Shown here: positions 12,501-23,916 of the stretch, one piece after another
Layout of the letters: every line of letters starts with the position of its first letter
Numbering within the stretch: the stretch's first letter is position 1
Source: Tribonema minus
Taxonomy: Eukaryota > Sar > Xanthophyceae > Tribonematales > Tribonemataceae
Direction of reading: 5' to 3'
DNA length: 64,000 bases
NCBI GenBank assembly: GCA_017506865.1
Contig: JAFCMP010000031.1
Span: 310,001 to 374,000 of the forward strand
Notes under the pieces: model-generated
Seen by the model: the letters and a program-made list of their open reading frames with translations, nothing else
What the model was told of the DNA's origin: nothing
Databases searched by the model: none
Program-made: the position numbers and the translations under genes

Positions 12501-15500
12501 AATCGCCGCCCGCGCCCGTGCTGCGCCGCGCCGCCAGGTCACGGCGCACCGCTGCATCCTGGACGGCGAGATGATGTCGTGGGACGCCGACATGAAGCGC
12601 ATGGTCGCGTTCGGCTGCAACCGCACCAGCGCGCGCCTTGAGGCGCTCGCCAACGGCAGCGGCGCCGCCGCGGGCGTGCGCCAGTGGCTCTGCTACAGCA
12701 TCTTCGACATTGTGTATCTCGGCGCGGAGCAGGTGAGGGGGCTAGAATTAGGGCTAGGGATAGGATTAGGGATGCGATGATGCTTGGGGTTAGGGTTAGG
12801 GTTGTCACAGCGCTCGCTTGCAGCGGTCGCATGGCGATGGCGGGCAGGGGTGGGGCCACTGCGCGTCCGTGCCAGTGCGTGCTGATGACGGCGTGCAAGC
12901 GCGCATCTCTGCCCTCACACGCTGCTCGGTGTTCTTGTCAGCGAGCATAGCGGACACGTGACTAAGCAGGACCGCTCGCACTGACCTTGGCCTTGTCACG
13001 ATCCGCTCGATCACTCTCGCGAGCACTGATGCAGCAGCGCTGCGCGTTGTGGAGGGGGCAGCAGTTGTATGGTCCCTTCCCACTTCAGCCTTGCAGCATT
13101 TCTTGCCGAGCACTGCAGCGACGCGACCGCCGTCCTGCACCCCTGGAGCCGCATCTTTGTCTTGGGCAGAACTCGCCCCTTACGCACCCCCCCCCCCCTC
13201 CTCGCCCCCCCCTTCCCAGGGCGCCGACGCGGCCGCCAGCCCCGAGGCGGCAGCGCTCCACGAGGCGGCGGCGGAGGCCGCGCGCGAGGACGGCGTGGGC
13301 GCGCCGCCGCCGCCGCGCGGCGCGCTCCTGCCATCGCCCGCCAAGGCGGGGTCCGCGGCGGCGGGCGCCGTGACGCCGGCGGCTGCGCGGCTCGGCGACC
13401 TGACGGAGCTGCCGCTGGCGGTGCGGCGGCGCGCGCTCACGCGCGTGGTGAAGCCCATGGACCACCGCATTGAGGCGAGTGCGGGGGCGGGGGGGGGGGC
13501 GGGGGGGGGGGGGGGGGGGGGGGCTGAGCGTAGTAGGGCGCGCGTGTTGTGGTGCGCGCGCTGCTGGGGGGGGGGGGGGGGGCTGAGCATAGTAGGGCGG
13601 GGGGGGGGGGGCGGGGGGGGGGGGGGCGTTGTGAGTAGTAGGGTGCGCGTGCTCTAGTCTGTCAGGCAGGAGCAGTTGTGCAGCGCCGTGCGGCGGCAGC
13701 GTGCGTCGGCGCGTTGTGTGTGCATGCTTGTGGGGGCCTGTCGCATGACTGTTGTACAGTGCCACACAGCGTCGCCGTTTTTTCGGGGCCATCATCGGTA
13801 AGTGATGCGTGAACCGTGGCGTTCTTCATTCACACAGCAGCGGTGGTGAGGCTTGCAGCCAGGGTCTGCATTGGCATGGGGGCTCAGGCTCATGGTCATG
13901 ATTGGGTGGCCGGCTAGAGTCATTACTGCATGTAGCCAGGGGCGAAGGGTGCAGGTAAGGCCAGGTTCAGCGTCTAGCTTCACGTAGTGCGTCCTGCCAT
14001 ATGCGCAGGTTGACGTCCAAGAACGGTCAACTTAACCTCAGCGCTGCTCATCCCCCCCGCCCCCCTCTACAGATAGGGCAAGGGGAGGTGGTGCGTGCGC
14101 GTGACGGCGCCGCCGCCGCGGCCCTCGAGGAGTTCTTTGAGCTGCACGCCATCGCGCGCGGCGAGGAGGGGCTCGTGGTCAAGGACCTCACCGCGCCGTA
14201 CCTGCTCGGCGAGAAAGGTGCTACCACCAAGTATCAAACAAATTGTACTTGAAGTTTATACAAATTTGTGCTTTGAATTTTATACTCGGGAGCACTTGTT
14301 GACAAATGTCGGTCATCAGTACATGAAGTTTGAAGTAGTCATACATGCCGGGCGCGGTTTTGTCTTATTGCTCGCGTAGTGATCGCTGAGCACTGTGGAA
14401 TCCCTCGTCATGGGTGTCGTGTGCGCATGCCAGCAGCTCGGCGCCGCCGCAGAGCAGACCGAGGCAGGAGAGTTCTAAGGCCCTCGGGCCTATCATACTG
14501 TCCACCTTTGTTCGTTTGCGCTGTACGTTCAACCAGAAAGTTTTTTTTGGTTTTTCTCGCATGCACTGTACAAGGGTATATACGTACCCTTTGTCACCGT
14601 CTCGACCGCGGCGCAGGGCGCGCGGCGAAGCGCTGGATCAAGGTGAAGCCTGACTACGCGAAACCAGACGCAGCCGCAGTGTATGTATCCTTTGTAAGCA
14701 TATACATACCCTTTCTTCCCGTCTCGAACGCGGCGCAGGGCGCGCGGCGAAGCGCTGGATCAAGATGAAGCCCGACTACGCGGACCAGACGCAGCCGATG
14801 GACGTCGTCGTGGTGGGCGGCACGTTCGGCGCGGGCGGCCGCGGCGGCGGCGTCTCGAGCTTCATCATGGCGGTGCGCGGCGGCGACGAAGGCGGTGACG
14901 GCGGCGACGACGCCTGCCTCATGTACACGTGCGGCTGCGTCGGCTCCGGCTACAACCTGCAGGAGCTCAAGGTGCAGGCGGTGCTGAGTATCGTTGCTCT
15001 GTTGCGCTCACTCGCTCGCGTCGATGCCTTGTGCGTAGCGCGTCCTCGGCATCTGCTGGACGCTCCCGCGTGTGGCACCGCGCGTTGGGTCAGTCAGTGC
15101 GGGTGGTGTCTGGATGGGTGGGGGGTTGGGGGGTTCGCGCGCATGAGGGCGGGGAAGGTCAGGGGGGGTGACAACGCGAGCCTGGTGTGCACGTCAGGGT
15201 TGACATATACGGCCTACGCCGTATGCACCGTATATACCGTATGAGCGTACTTATGAATCCCGCCAGGATGAATATACGGACCGGGCAGGCAAGCAGTACC
15301 CCCGCAAGGGCAGCGCAGCCGGGATACAGATCACAGGTGAACCAAGCTCGGCAACCGCACACAGCCTCACCAACGCCACAAAACATAGGAGGAAGTTCAA
15401 CATGAAGTTGAATGTGAAGTTAGAGCTGAAGTTTGTGGCAACCGTATATCGCGTATGTATAGGCTTCTTAGGGCGGTATACTTATATACCGTACGTATGT

Positions 15501-18500
15501 CGTAGAACCGACCGTATATGTCAACCCTGGTGCACGTTGCGCAGCTGCGTAATGTCGGGTCGCAACGTGCAGACTTTCCTGGAGAGGCGCGTCATTGCCG
15601 CCGCATCAACTGCAGACGCGGCACTTGTAAAGTGGATCATGGCGGGCACACGTGTTGTCGCTCGTGCACCTGCGGCACCGTACCTCTACATGTGCCGACA
15701 TGTGCCGACTTGCGCCACTGACCTCTGCCGCTGACTTCTGCCGCTGACTTCTGCCGCTGACTTCTGCCGCTGCGCGCGCGACGCTCTGCGCAGGACATCA
15801 ACGACCACCTTAAGGACAAGTGGTTCGAGTCGGACAAGAGCAAGAAGTTTGTGCCGGTGAGCTGAGCACTGCACTTGAGCTCGTACTTGCACTTATTTTG
15901 GGCTTGTTAGCAGACGCTGTTGTAGACGCTTCAGCCGTGGAGGTCCCTTGCAAGTAGCCACTGGTTCACTGTGCCGCTCCAAATGGCTTTAGTGAGCTCT
16001 GACGTGGGCGAAGTTTGTGCCGGTGAGCGCTGGCGGCGCACGCATGAACCCCCACGAGCTGAGCGCTGCACTTGAGCTTGCACTTGAACTTGGACGCCGC
16101 TCGATAGCAGGCGCTGATGCAGCAGCTCCAAGCTGTTTTAAAGCCTCGCAAGTAGGTAGCCTTCGGTTTACTGTACCGTTCCGCATGGTTTTACTGAGCT
16201 GTGAAGATGCCCTCTTGTAGAGATGTGCACGAGGAGACTCGCACCTCGCACGCCATGTACCACGCAATGTCCACGATGAGAGGCGTCTAGACCATTGAAG
16301 ATCTGCGACGACGTGTCACGAATTGTAAACCTTCAGCTGTGCAAGCGGGCGAAGCGGGCACGCAACCCTGCGCCCTACGGGAACCCGACTCATCCACGTC
16401 GGCACCTGCAACACCATCGACTGCGCTCTTGGTGATGCATCGAGTTGCCGATGGCGCCGCCAGGCCGTGTGCGTCGTTGTGCCGGGCGCATGCGGGGCTG
16501 CGGTCGTGCGTCTGCGGCCAACACGTCTCGACCGCCCTCGAACTTGCACGTCAAGCCGCGTTTTGACACTGACACCACCGCGCGAACGCGACCGCCTCGG
16601 CCGCCCTCCGCCACTCAGACGGCGGCAGTCTGCTGCCGGCCGTCTCGTTTGAGCCCTGTCTACATGTACTTGTGATCAATTGACTCGGTGAGGGCGCAAA
16701 GAAGCCCAGATGGCAGTTGTACAGCTTACGACCAGAATTCGCGAGTGTCTTGCGCAAACTTGAAGGCGTCTCAACGCGCATTGGCGATCTATCACTTCTG
16801 AACGCCATCGCCACTCGGCATACCCCCTCTTACACGAACTTTGGGGTATGTGTGGAAGCCCCTTGCGGCTCACCACACCTTGTCACCTAAAGCTCCACAT
16901 CTTTTCGAATCGTTTCCATGTATGTATGATGAACGTGACCGCTGCTCGCTGCTGCCGCAGCCCTTCCTGGCCGCCTCCCCCCCCCCCCCTCGCCACTCAG
17001 ACTGCCGCCGGCCGCTGCAGCCGTTGCCTGCTGTCTTATTGAGCACCTCTCTACATATACTTTGGAGCATGTACGTATAATGATTGTGACCACTGCTCGC
17101 TGCCGCAGCCCTTCCTGGCGTCGGTGGACGGCGTCATGTGCCCGACGCACCGCTACCCCGACCTCTTTGTGCACCCGCGCGACTCCATCGTGCTGGAGGT
17201 GAAGTGCGCCGAGTACCCGTCCAGCACGGTCTACAGCGCAGGCTTCAACATGCGCTTCCCGCGCATCGAGAGGGTGAGCCGCTTTCAAAAACATGCAGGC
17301 TTGTTTGCTGAAATCACATGACACGGCACAGCGAGCGTTGCTCGGGCACGGTTTCACTTTTTGCCGGTTGCGTGAGCCACGGTCAACGACACGCCGCCAT
17401 AGTTATTGAAATCACGTGGCACGGCGCAGTGAGCGTTGTTGACGCAATTTCACTCGCTTGAGTGAGCCGCGGGCAGAAACACGCCGACTTATTACTGAAA
17501 ATCACATGACGCGGTGCAGTGAGCGTTGCTTGGGAACGGTTTCACTTTTCGCAGAAATTTTCGTTGAAGTCACATGACACGGCGCAGTGAGCGTTGCGTG
17601 GGGGCACGGTTTCACTTTTCGCACCAGCTTGCATAGAAGCATGTGCATGTACATATGTCGGGCTCGAGTTCGCCGCGCGTCAGGGGGCGAGCCGCTGTGA
17701 TCAACGAGACACAATGTTCAATCAGTGACGCGCCACACGGTGGCGATGCATCGAGCCGCAGCTCGCAGCGGAGCGAACCCGCATCGGGTCTGGGGCCGCT
17801 GAGCACTGGTGGTGCACCTCACACATGTGCGTTCTTGCTTCTTTTTTTGTATGTTGGCAAGGGCGGTTTGGTAGCGTGAGCGCGCAGGCGCAGCACGGGG
17901 AGCCACACACCGGTGGCGCAACATCTTCAACGTTGATGATACTGAAAAAAAATCACTGATAAAGAGTGCCAATTTTGCCCGCCCGAGCAACCAACTGAGG
18001 GGCGCGGCGCTCCAGCGATGCGAGGACCAACTCAATTTGCATGTGCCTTCAACAGGAAGGGGTGCTGCAGCGGCCCTGATGTCGCCCGTGTGCTTGTAGC
18101 AGCGCTCGGGTACCACGTGCGATGCGCCACACGCTCTCCCGCGCGCGCACGCGCGTCCGGCCGCGCGCTCCCGCCGCGGCGCGCTCTGCGCCGCTCACCA
18201 ATTCTCATCCCGCCCCCCGCCGCCGCCGCCGCCGCCGCTGCCGCCGCCGCGCAGTTCCGCTTCGACAAGGGGTGGCGCGACGCCGACGACCTGCGCGCGG
18301 CGCACGCGGTGCGCACGCAGCCGCGGCGGCAGCGCCCGTCGGCGGCGGCGGCGGCGGCGGCGGGCGGGCGGCGCGGCAGGGGCGCGGCGCCGAAGCGCGC
18401 GGGCAAGGCCGTCGGCGGCGGCTTCGAGGCGGGCATGGAGGTGGACGCGGCGGGCACGGCGTTCGTGACACCTGACGGGCTGAGGCTCGAGGTCAGAGAC

Positions 18501-21500
18501 CTAACCCTATCCCTGACAGAACCCTGATCCTAATCGAACCCTGACCCTGACCCCAATCCCAAGAACCTTGGTGTTGTGATCATCTGGCAGCTCAGAGGTC
18601 AGCGCGGGCGGGGAATGCTGGGGTTGTGATGTTCTGGCAGCTTTGGCGTGCGCGGATTCCCCGTTGAATACATTTCTGAGAATGGCTTTGCCTGGAGTAG
18701 AAGCACGGATATCGGTTCGGAGCAAAACCCTCCTGCTATCAGCTACCGTCCTGAGACGGGCCATGCCGGTGCTGCTGGCTGTGTCCTTCCCTAACGCGCG
18801 CGCGAACCGCGTTGCGCGGGAAGCCACGCGAAAGCATGCGCCCCGCGCGTGATCGTGCTTGTGCGCAAAGGCGGCAGCACCGGCGGCGGCAGCGGCTTCT
18901 GCGCTCGAGGCGCATCGCCGTGTGATTGTGTGGGCTTCACCATATGCGCGCGTTGCACTCCACACGAGCGCTCTGCGCGCAGCTGCGGCGTTCCGTGGCA
19001 CGCGCCGCACGTCGACGCAGTGCTGCTCCTGCAAGAGCTTGGCGCAGGCTTCAAAAACGGCCGACGCCAGCAGTGCGGAGGCGTGCTCAACGCACGTGGC
19101 GCGGTGGCCGTGCTGGCGCGCGGCGTGCGGCAGCCCTGTCATGCAAGCAGGTGCTGGCGTCACGGTTAGGGTCAGGGCTCTGCCTCGCCGACGCCTGCTC
19201 TCCCGCCGCCTGCCGCACGTGCTGGTGGCCGCGGCCAGAGCCCGCTGCGACAGCCGCGTCTTTGAGCAGAGCAGGTCAGCGCTCAGCAGCGGATCGCCGC
19301 GCTGCACTCTCAGCAGCAGCGCGGCTCAGCTCGCGTCGCGCCCCCCCCCCCCCCCCCCCTTCACGCCTCCACCCCCCCACCCCTACTCACCCGAAGTGAC
19401 GCGCTGCTCGCTGCCCCGGCGCCCGCAGATCTGCCTGCCGGACGAGGAGTACTTTGTGCCGACGGAGGAAGACCCGCTGCTGCCGGCAGCAGCAGCGGCG
19501 GACGCCAAGCCCCCCGCCGCCGCCGCCCTACCGACGGCAGCGGTCGGCGGCGGCGGCGGCGGCAGCGGCGGCGGCGGCAGCGCTGCGGGCGAGGCGCCAG
19601 GGCGGAAGCGCAAGCGGCCGGCCGTGACGCGCTACACGCGCAACGACCTGCACAGGATGGTGCTCGAGGGCGGCGGCACGGTGGTGGCGAACCCGACGTC
19701 GACCACGACGTATGTGGTCGCCAACTGTGAGTATGTGGGCGGTTCCTGCTGGCAGATGGCATGCCCCGCTACGGCACGCGTGCGGCGCGACTCTGCCGCG
19801 CCACGCCGAGCGCGCATTGCGCAACGCTGCGTGATACGCTTTTGTAGCCGCCCGCGAGCTCAATCAACGCGCCACTGACACACCCAGCCCTCGGCGATTG
19901 CAACACCAGCTGCGCCGCCGCCGCTCCCATCTCACTCCCCATAAATCCTTCGCTGCTGCCGCCGCGCCGCGCTCGCGCCGCCGCCGCTGCCGCTGCGCAG
20001 TCTGGCAGCCTGACGGCACCGCTGCGCCGCCAATCCCCCAACCTCAGTCCCTCACTGCCGCCGCTGCGCTGCACTCGCGCCGCCGCCGCCGCCGCCGCTG
20101 CGCAGTCTGGCAGCCCGACGGCGCGCCCGGCGGCGACGCGCGCACGCAGAACTTCGTACGGCGCGCCGAGCACACGGTGCTGGACGCGACGTGGCTGCTG
20201 CGCACGGCGCGCGCGCCGCCGCCGCGCGACGGCGGCCCGCCGCTGCCGTCGGCGGCGCAGCTGCGCGCCGCGGACCCGGCGACGCGCGCCGCGCTCGCGC
20301 TGCGGCAGGACGCGCATGGCGACAGCTACGCGGACGACACGGACGCGGCGACGCTCAAGAAGGTGCGTGTGTATGCAGTAGGTATGTATGCTTGGCATGT
20401 GTATTTTGGCGTGTGCATGTATACGTGCTGCGGCAAAACGCGCACGGCGACAGCTAAGCGGACGACACGGACGCGGCGACGCTCAAGAAGGTGCGTGTGT
20501 AGGTGCATGGGGTAGGTATGCTTGGCATGTGTATTGTGCAGATCGCATGGCGATTTGATACGTGAGGTAGTGTTCGTCACGGCTTCGTTGTATGCAGGAC
20601 ATTGCAGACGCTGTGCGCAGTCATGCGGCTTGGCGCCTCTCAGCACGTGAGTTGACTTCAGACGCGCCCATGACGTGCTGAACCTGAGGCCATGCATTTT
20701 CACCCCGGGCTGGCTCCGCCAAGCCTGCCGTAGGTCAAATCTCAAGCGTCAAATTTCAGCAGAACCTTCGACGCGCTAAACGTCAGCCCCAGGCCCTGAC
20801 GTGATGTGCTCTCTTTGTGAGAGAGGGGGCACACGACCATCTGCTTGTGGCGGCTGCACTTGCTGCACGCGGGATGACGATGACATGTCGCAGGGGGCGA
20901 ATGATATCACCCCCCCCCTTCCCCCCCCCCCCCCCCCCTGCCACAGGTGTTTGAGAACATGCTGGGGCGCGACGGGGCGCCGCCGGGCTGGGACTGGCGC
21001 GCGGAGGCGCTGCGCGCGCTGAGCGATGATGACGAGCTGGGCGCGCTGGACACGCGCTTCACGGCGCTGTGGAAGGGGACGTGCGTGGTCTATGTCGACA
21101 TGTACAGGTGACGTGCCATTTCAACACTGTTTGCTTCGGGCGCAGAAAGCACTCACGCGATGCTTGCTACAAGGTGACTGTTTCATATTCGCCTTACACG
21201 ATGGCTGATGTCGCCATATGGCATCTTGGTCTCTGAGGGCTGCACTGTCAGCGGAGCGCGGGGGGTTGGGGGACGGCGTGATGCGCGCTGGCGGTGGCGG
21301 TGCCAGCAGAGAAGGGCGCTCGGGTGCTATGTGTGAGCTCTGTACGGGTAGCATCTTTTAATGCTGGCACCCTTGTGAGGACTTGCTTGGTATAAAGCAT
21401 TGTATGAAGCATTGTATTCTTATAAACGAATCAAAACCTAGTACGAATGCACAAGTAATTCATTCCACTTGTTGAGTATAAAGGTCAAGGCCCTGCAGCC

Positions 21501-22127
21501 ATTGCCATGTGCTTGACAGCACTGTGGAAGGGGCACGCATGCTCACTTCCCACCACTCTGCACCCGGGTTTTCTGCAACGGACTAGCTGCGCCACCATCT
21601 TGGATGCGGACACTCCCACCACCCTAAACCACAACGCGCCGAACCTCACGCACCCTCCTGCATACCAGCGCATCTCATGCCGCCCCCGCCGCCGCTGCAC
21701 CGCCCACCAACACACACCACCTCATGACAGCGACCTCGGGGGCGAGGCGCCGGGCAGCGCGCGCCCCACCGCCGCCGCCGCCGCCGCCGCCGCGCGCGAC
21801 CCCTTCTCCCCGCTCGCCGCGGCGGCGGTCGCCGTCGAGATGTGCGCCGGGCGCGTCGCGCCGTGCTTCAGCGAGGACGTCACGCACGTTGTGATTGACA
21901 CGCGCGACCTCGCGCGCCTGCCGCGGCTGCGCGAGCGCCAGCGGCGCCTGCACGCGCGCGGCGGCGGCTACGGCGGCGGCGGCGGCGGCGGCGCGCCGCG
22001 GCGGCGGCGCTACCCGCAGAAGCGGTTCGTGACGCCGGAGTGGGTGGACGCGTGCGCGCGCGCGGGGCGGCCGGTGGAGCCCGCGCCGGAGCACGTCGTG
22101 CCGCTGGCGGAGCTGCTGACGGACTGA
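9569..22127 (+). CDS. LIG4: DNA ligase IV (ATP-dependent, end joining)
   Basis: Fifteen exons: 9569-9786, 10120-10374, 10976-11480, 11839-11964, 12538-12732, 13220-13474, 14073-14217, 14739-14971, 15794-15856, 17109-17273, 18255-18491, 19429-19726, 20106-20362, 20947-21107, 21731-22127. They total 3510 nt, in frame throughout, giving 1169 aa (animal LIG4 is about 910; the excess is low-complexity insertions). Order: N-terminal ligase domain (YGIKEATMARLY); adenylation motif KLDGER with nucleotidyl-lysine about residue 328; ILDGEMM; EEGLVVKDL about 549; WIKMKPDY about 572; OB-fold (RFPRIER); BRCT1 about 795-930 (ATWLL); XRCC4-binding linker (GDSYADDTDAATLKKVF); BRCT2 to the end (VTPEWVDACARAG). 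It seals double-strand breaks with XRCC4 in the nucleus. The tandem BRCTs and XRCC4 linker exclude ligases I and III. The intron after 13474 has a GC donor. Confidence 0.95.
10091..10117 (+). other. C-homopolymer polypyrimidine tract at a 3' splice site
   Basis: An unbroken run of about 27 C directly precedes the acceptor AG of LIG4 exon 2. It is the purest of many such tracts in this window. Confidence 0.85.
12348..12428 (+). pseudogene. Decayed duplicate of LIG4 exon 5 start
   Basis: This copy repeats the acceptor and first part of exon 5 (12538 onward): CGCCAGGTCACGGCGCACC at both, then MMSWDA in both translations. The conserved LDGE is changed to LDTR and the frame ends at a TGA about 27 codons in, so it cannot replace the functional exon, whose edge lies 190 bp downstream. 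Confidence 0.85.
12733..12806 (+). repeat. Degenerate TTAGGG array in LIG4 intron
   Basis: Starts at the donor after exon 5 and runs through about ten TTAGGG variants (TTAGGGCTAGGG, ATTAGGGATG), ending in perfect GGTTAGGGTTAGGG. Confidence 0.8.
13481..13632 (+). repeat. Poly-G minisatellite after a GC splice donor
   Basis: G runs of about 10 to 20 are separated by short spacers resembling CTGAG(C)GTAGTAGGG. The array starts just inside the intron whose donor is GCGAGT at 13475. Four-run G-quadruplexes are possible on the RNA sense strand. The homopolymers may also be assembly-length errors. Confidence 0.8.
14218..14345 (+). other. AT-rich patch in LIG4 intron
   Basis: A sharply AT-rich stretch of about 120 bp (CAAACAAATTGTACTTGAAG, and ATTTTATACTCG nearby) inside otherwise GC-rich sequence, immediately after exon 7. 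It looks like a small insertion, but I find no clear terminal repeats. Confidence 0.4.
14617..14738 (+). repeat. Tandem duplicate of LIG4 exon 8 5' edge (122-bp unit)
   Basis: The acceptor and first 50 or so bases of exon 8 occur twice, at 14617 and 14739. Both begin GGCGCGCGGCGAAGCGCTGG after GGCGCAG. Copy 1 encodes the ligase motif as WIKVKPDYAKPD and copy 2 as WIKMKPDYADQT. Only copy 2 continues into MDVVVVGGTFG and the rest of the exon. Copy 1 could still be used as an alternative acceptor. Confidence 0.9.
15205..15530 (+). repeat. Cluster of CCGTATA/TATACCGT palindromic motifs
   Basis: Repeated short palindromes (CGTATATACCGTAT near 15228, ACCGTATATCGCG near 15450, TATATACCGTACG near 15484, ACCGTATATG near 15511) in one LIG4 intron. 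The origin is unclear: possibly a decayed small element. Confidence 0.5.
16010..16210 (+). pseudogene. Decayed duplicate of LIG4 exon 9 3' edge and donor
   Basis: GAAGTTTGTGCCGGTGAG at the end of exon 9 (about 15844) recurs at about 16010. The following intron sequence is also repeated (GCACTTGAGCT, CGCTCGATAGCAGGCGCTG versus the earlier copy), so about 165 bp spanning the splice donor was duplicated and has diverged. Confidence 0.75.
16935..16970 (+). pseudogene. Decoy copy of LIG4 exon 10 acceptor
   Basis: GCTGCCGCAGCCCTTCCTGG near 16950 matches the genuine exon 10 edge at 17109, with the preceding GACCGCTGCTCGC matching GACCACTGCTCGC. It then runs into a C-tract rather than coding sequence. 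Confidence 0.75.
17300..17632 (+). repeat. Four-copy intronic minisatellite
   Basis: About four imperfect units of roughly 80-100 bp carry GAAATCACATGACACGGC, GCAGTGAGCGTTG and CGGTTTCACTTTT. They begin right after the donor of LIG4 exon 10. Confidence 0.85.
18492..18562 (+). repeat. Degenerate CCCTAA-type array in LIG4 intron
   Basis: Variants CCTAACCCT, TCCCTGACAG, CCCTGACCC and CCCCAATCCC begin at the donor after exon 11, another telomere-like block abutting an exon end. Confidence 0.7.
19985..20105 (+). repeat. Duplicated LIG4 exon 13 acceptor region
   Basis: GCTGCGCAGTCTGGCAGCC occurs at about 19993 and 20099. The downstream copy leads into WQPDGAPGGDARTQ and is the one used. The upstream copy continues into GCC-rich intron. 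Confidence 0.8.
20425..20535 (+). pseudogene. Decayed duplicate of LIG4 exon 13 3' edge and donor
   Basis: About 100 bp from 20303, covering the XRCC4-linker codons and the donor, is repeated at about 20430. The copy keeps GACGCTCAAGAAGGTGCGTG but has TAA where the functional exon has TAC (Tyr of GDSYADDTD), so including it would truncate the protein before BRCT2. Confidence 0.85.
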
Positions 22128-23916
22128 GCGGCGCGGTGAACAAAGTGCTCACATAGGCGGGGAGGGGGGGCGGGGGGGGCGGCAGGCTAGGCGCTCGTGG
22201 ATCGTGCCTGACTGCGATGACGCTGGCGTATCGAAGGGGCGCGCGGAGAGCGGTGGAGTGGTCAAGAGACGGGGCAACGGAGTGCGCTGCGTACATGTGG
22301 TCATCCAGCGAGCAGGCTTCTCATGGGCCACTGCGGCAGTGAGCATAGACTTGCGCAGCGCCGGCAGCGGAACGCACAACGGCGGCGCCCAGTGCACGCT
22401 GCCGCTCAACGCAGATCAATGCTTTGATGCGGCTTGAATGCATGAACGCGGCGGGAGCATGCACAAAGGGGCACATGCCGAAACGCGCACTCCACAGAGG
22501 CTGCGGCGGCATGCCAGCCAACTGGCGACTCTCCTGCCTCCAACGGCCCAGTGTGACGCAACATGCAAAATCTTCTCATCAAAAACCCGCTTCACGTGAA
22601 GTGTGGTCAGCATAAGCACATGGAGCACGTGTGGCGTCGAAGCAGCTGCAGCGCTACGCGCTCTCACTGTGTCGCCAACACAAGAGCTGCGGCGGCTCAA
22701 AAGCCGCGTATGTTTGCAGCCGAGCCACGTACTGGCAGACGGCAAGAGAGGACAAACAAGAAGTGGCAGCCCTGCACATGCCTGCGCAGAAAGCGCTGCA
22801 CCAGTTGCTGCACTGGTCTGCGCAACGCGCTGAATGTATGCGACGCTGCCAGTGCCAGCAACAGTTCAACGCAATACGTGGATGTTCGCTGCCTGATGCC
22901 TCTCTCACGCCGCACAATGCTAAAATGTCCATCATGCACACACATGCACCATGGCAAAATGGCAGCAATTGATACTTCAACAGCATCAGGAACGTCCAAT
23001 TGTCGATTGAGCAGTGCACCCCCTTTGTCGCGCGTCGCTGTGCGTGTACCAGACACAATACAAGCGTGTACCAGACACAATACAAGCAGCAGTGTGGACT
23101 TGTAGTCCCAAGTTTGTGCTGCATGCACAGAGTCAGTGCCGCCATGTGCTGTGCAATGCTGCGACCGATGCAACGTAGGCACCTCAGTGACTGAGCATCA
23201 GCACTGCACGCACCATGGCAGGCACTGTGGTGTGCTCCACCCTGAATCAAGTGCCCCACCACCCTTGTTTGGCTCTTTGATTATGAATCCAAGAGCGCGG
23301 CAGGGTGGCATGACATACCTGCAGTGGCGCAAGCTGATGAAGATGCTGCTGTTGCCAACATCCGAAGCGTATCATCCCGACAACAGGCACAGGTGGTCGT
23401 TGACAAAACAAGTAGATGCCTCATGCAGGCAATGTTTGCAATCCAGCATCGAAGCAGAAGTGACAGTTGTGCCTGACACCAGCATCGTATGCAAATACTG
23501 CAGTGTTTCAAGGCCTCAACATTGACATCAAAAGTCGATCTGAAAGCGGTGCTGATGTGAGTTGAGAGCAGTTGGCCCCCCATCAGATGCCACCACCAGG
23601 CTATGCATTAAGTCAGAGAACTGGAAGGGCACATCACGGTCGCAGCACAGCAGAAAGGAAACGAAAAAAACCTGGCCCGCTGTTGAGAAGAGGACTGTGA
23701 GTCTGTATTTGCAGATGTGTTCATCTGCGGTAAGTTGTGGGGGTCAAGCCAGCCACATGTGATGACAGACAGTCACGCCGCCTACTGCTGTGGGTATAAC
23801 GCACACACACTTGAGCACATGCCCTGTCTAATCAATGCCAACACCTGATGCTGAAACAAAGTAACACAGTTGGCGAGGAGAGCTAGAGCAGAGGGAAGGC
23901 TTTGCCCTCCGGCAGT
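22128..23916. other. Lower-GC island with decayed Cys-rich ORFs
   Basis: After the LIG4 stop GC content falls. Plus-strand frames at 22563-23105 and 23136-23525 encode Cys/His-paired stretches (CPSCTHMHH; CRQC and CKYC about 25 residues apart) reminiscent of transposase zinc ribbons, but they are broken by stops and no catalytic core is recognisable. A 22-bp unit (GTGTACCAGACACAATACAA plus GC) is repeated twice in tandem at about 23044-23088. I treat this as decayed mobile DNA. Confidence 0.35.

Noticed and set aside
22654..23262. 202-codon Cys-rich minus-strand ORF
   Set aside because: No domain pattern, Cys richness arises from TGC/GCA-rich composition, and equally long frames exist on the other strand.
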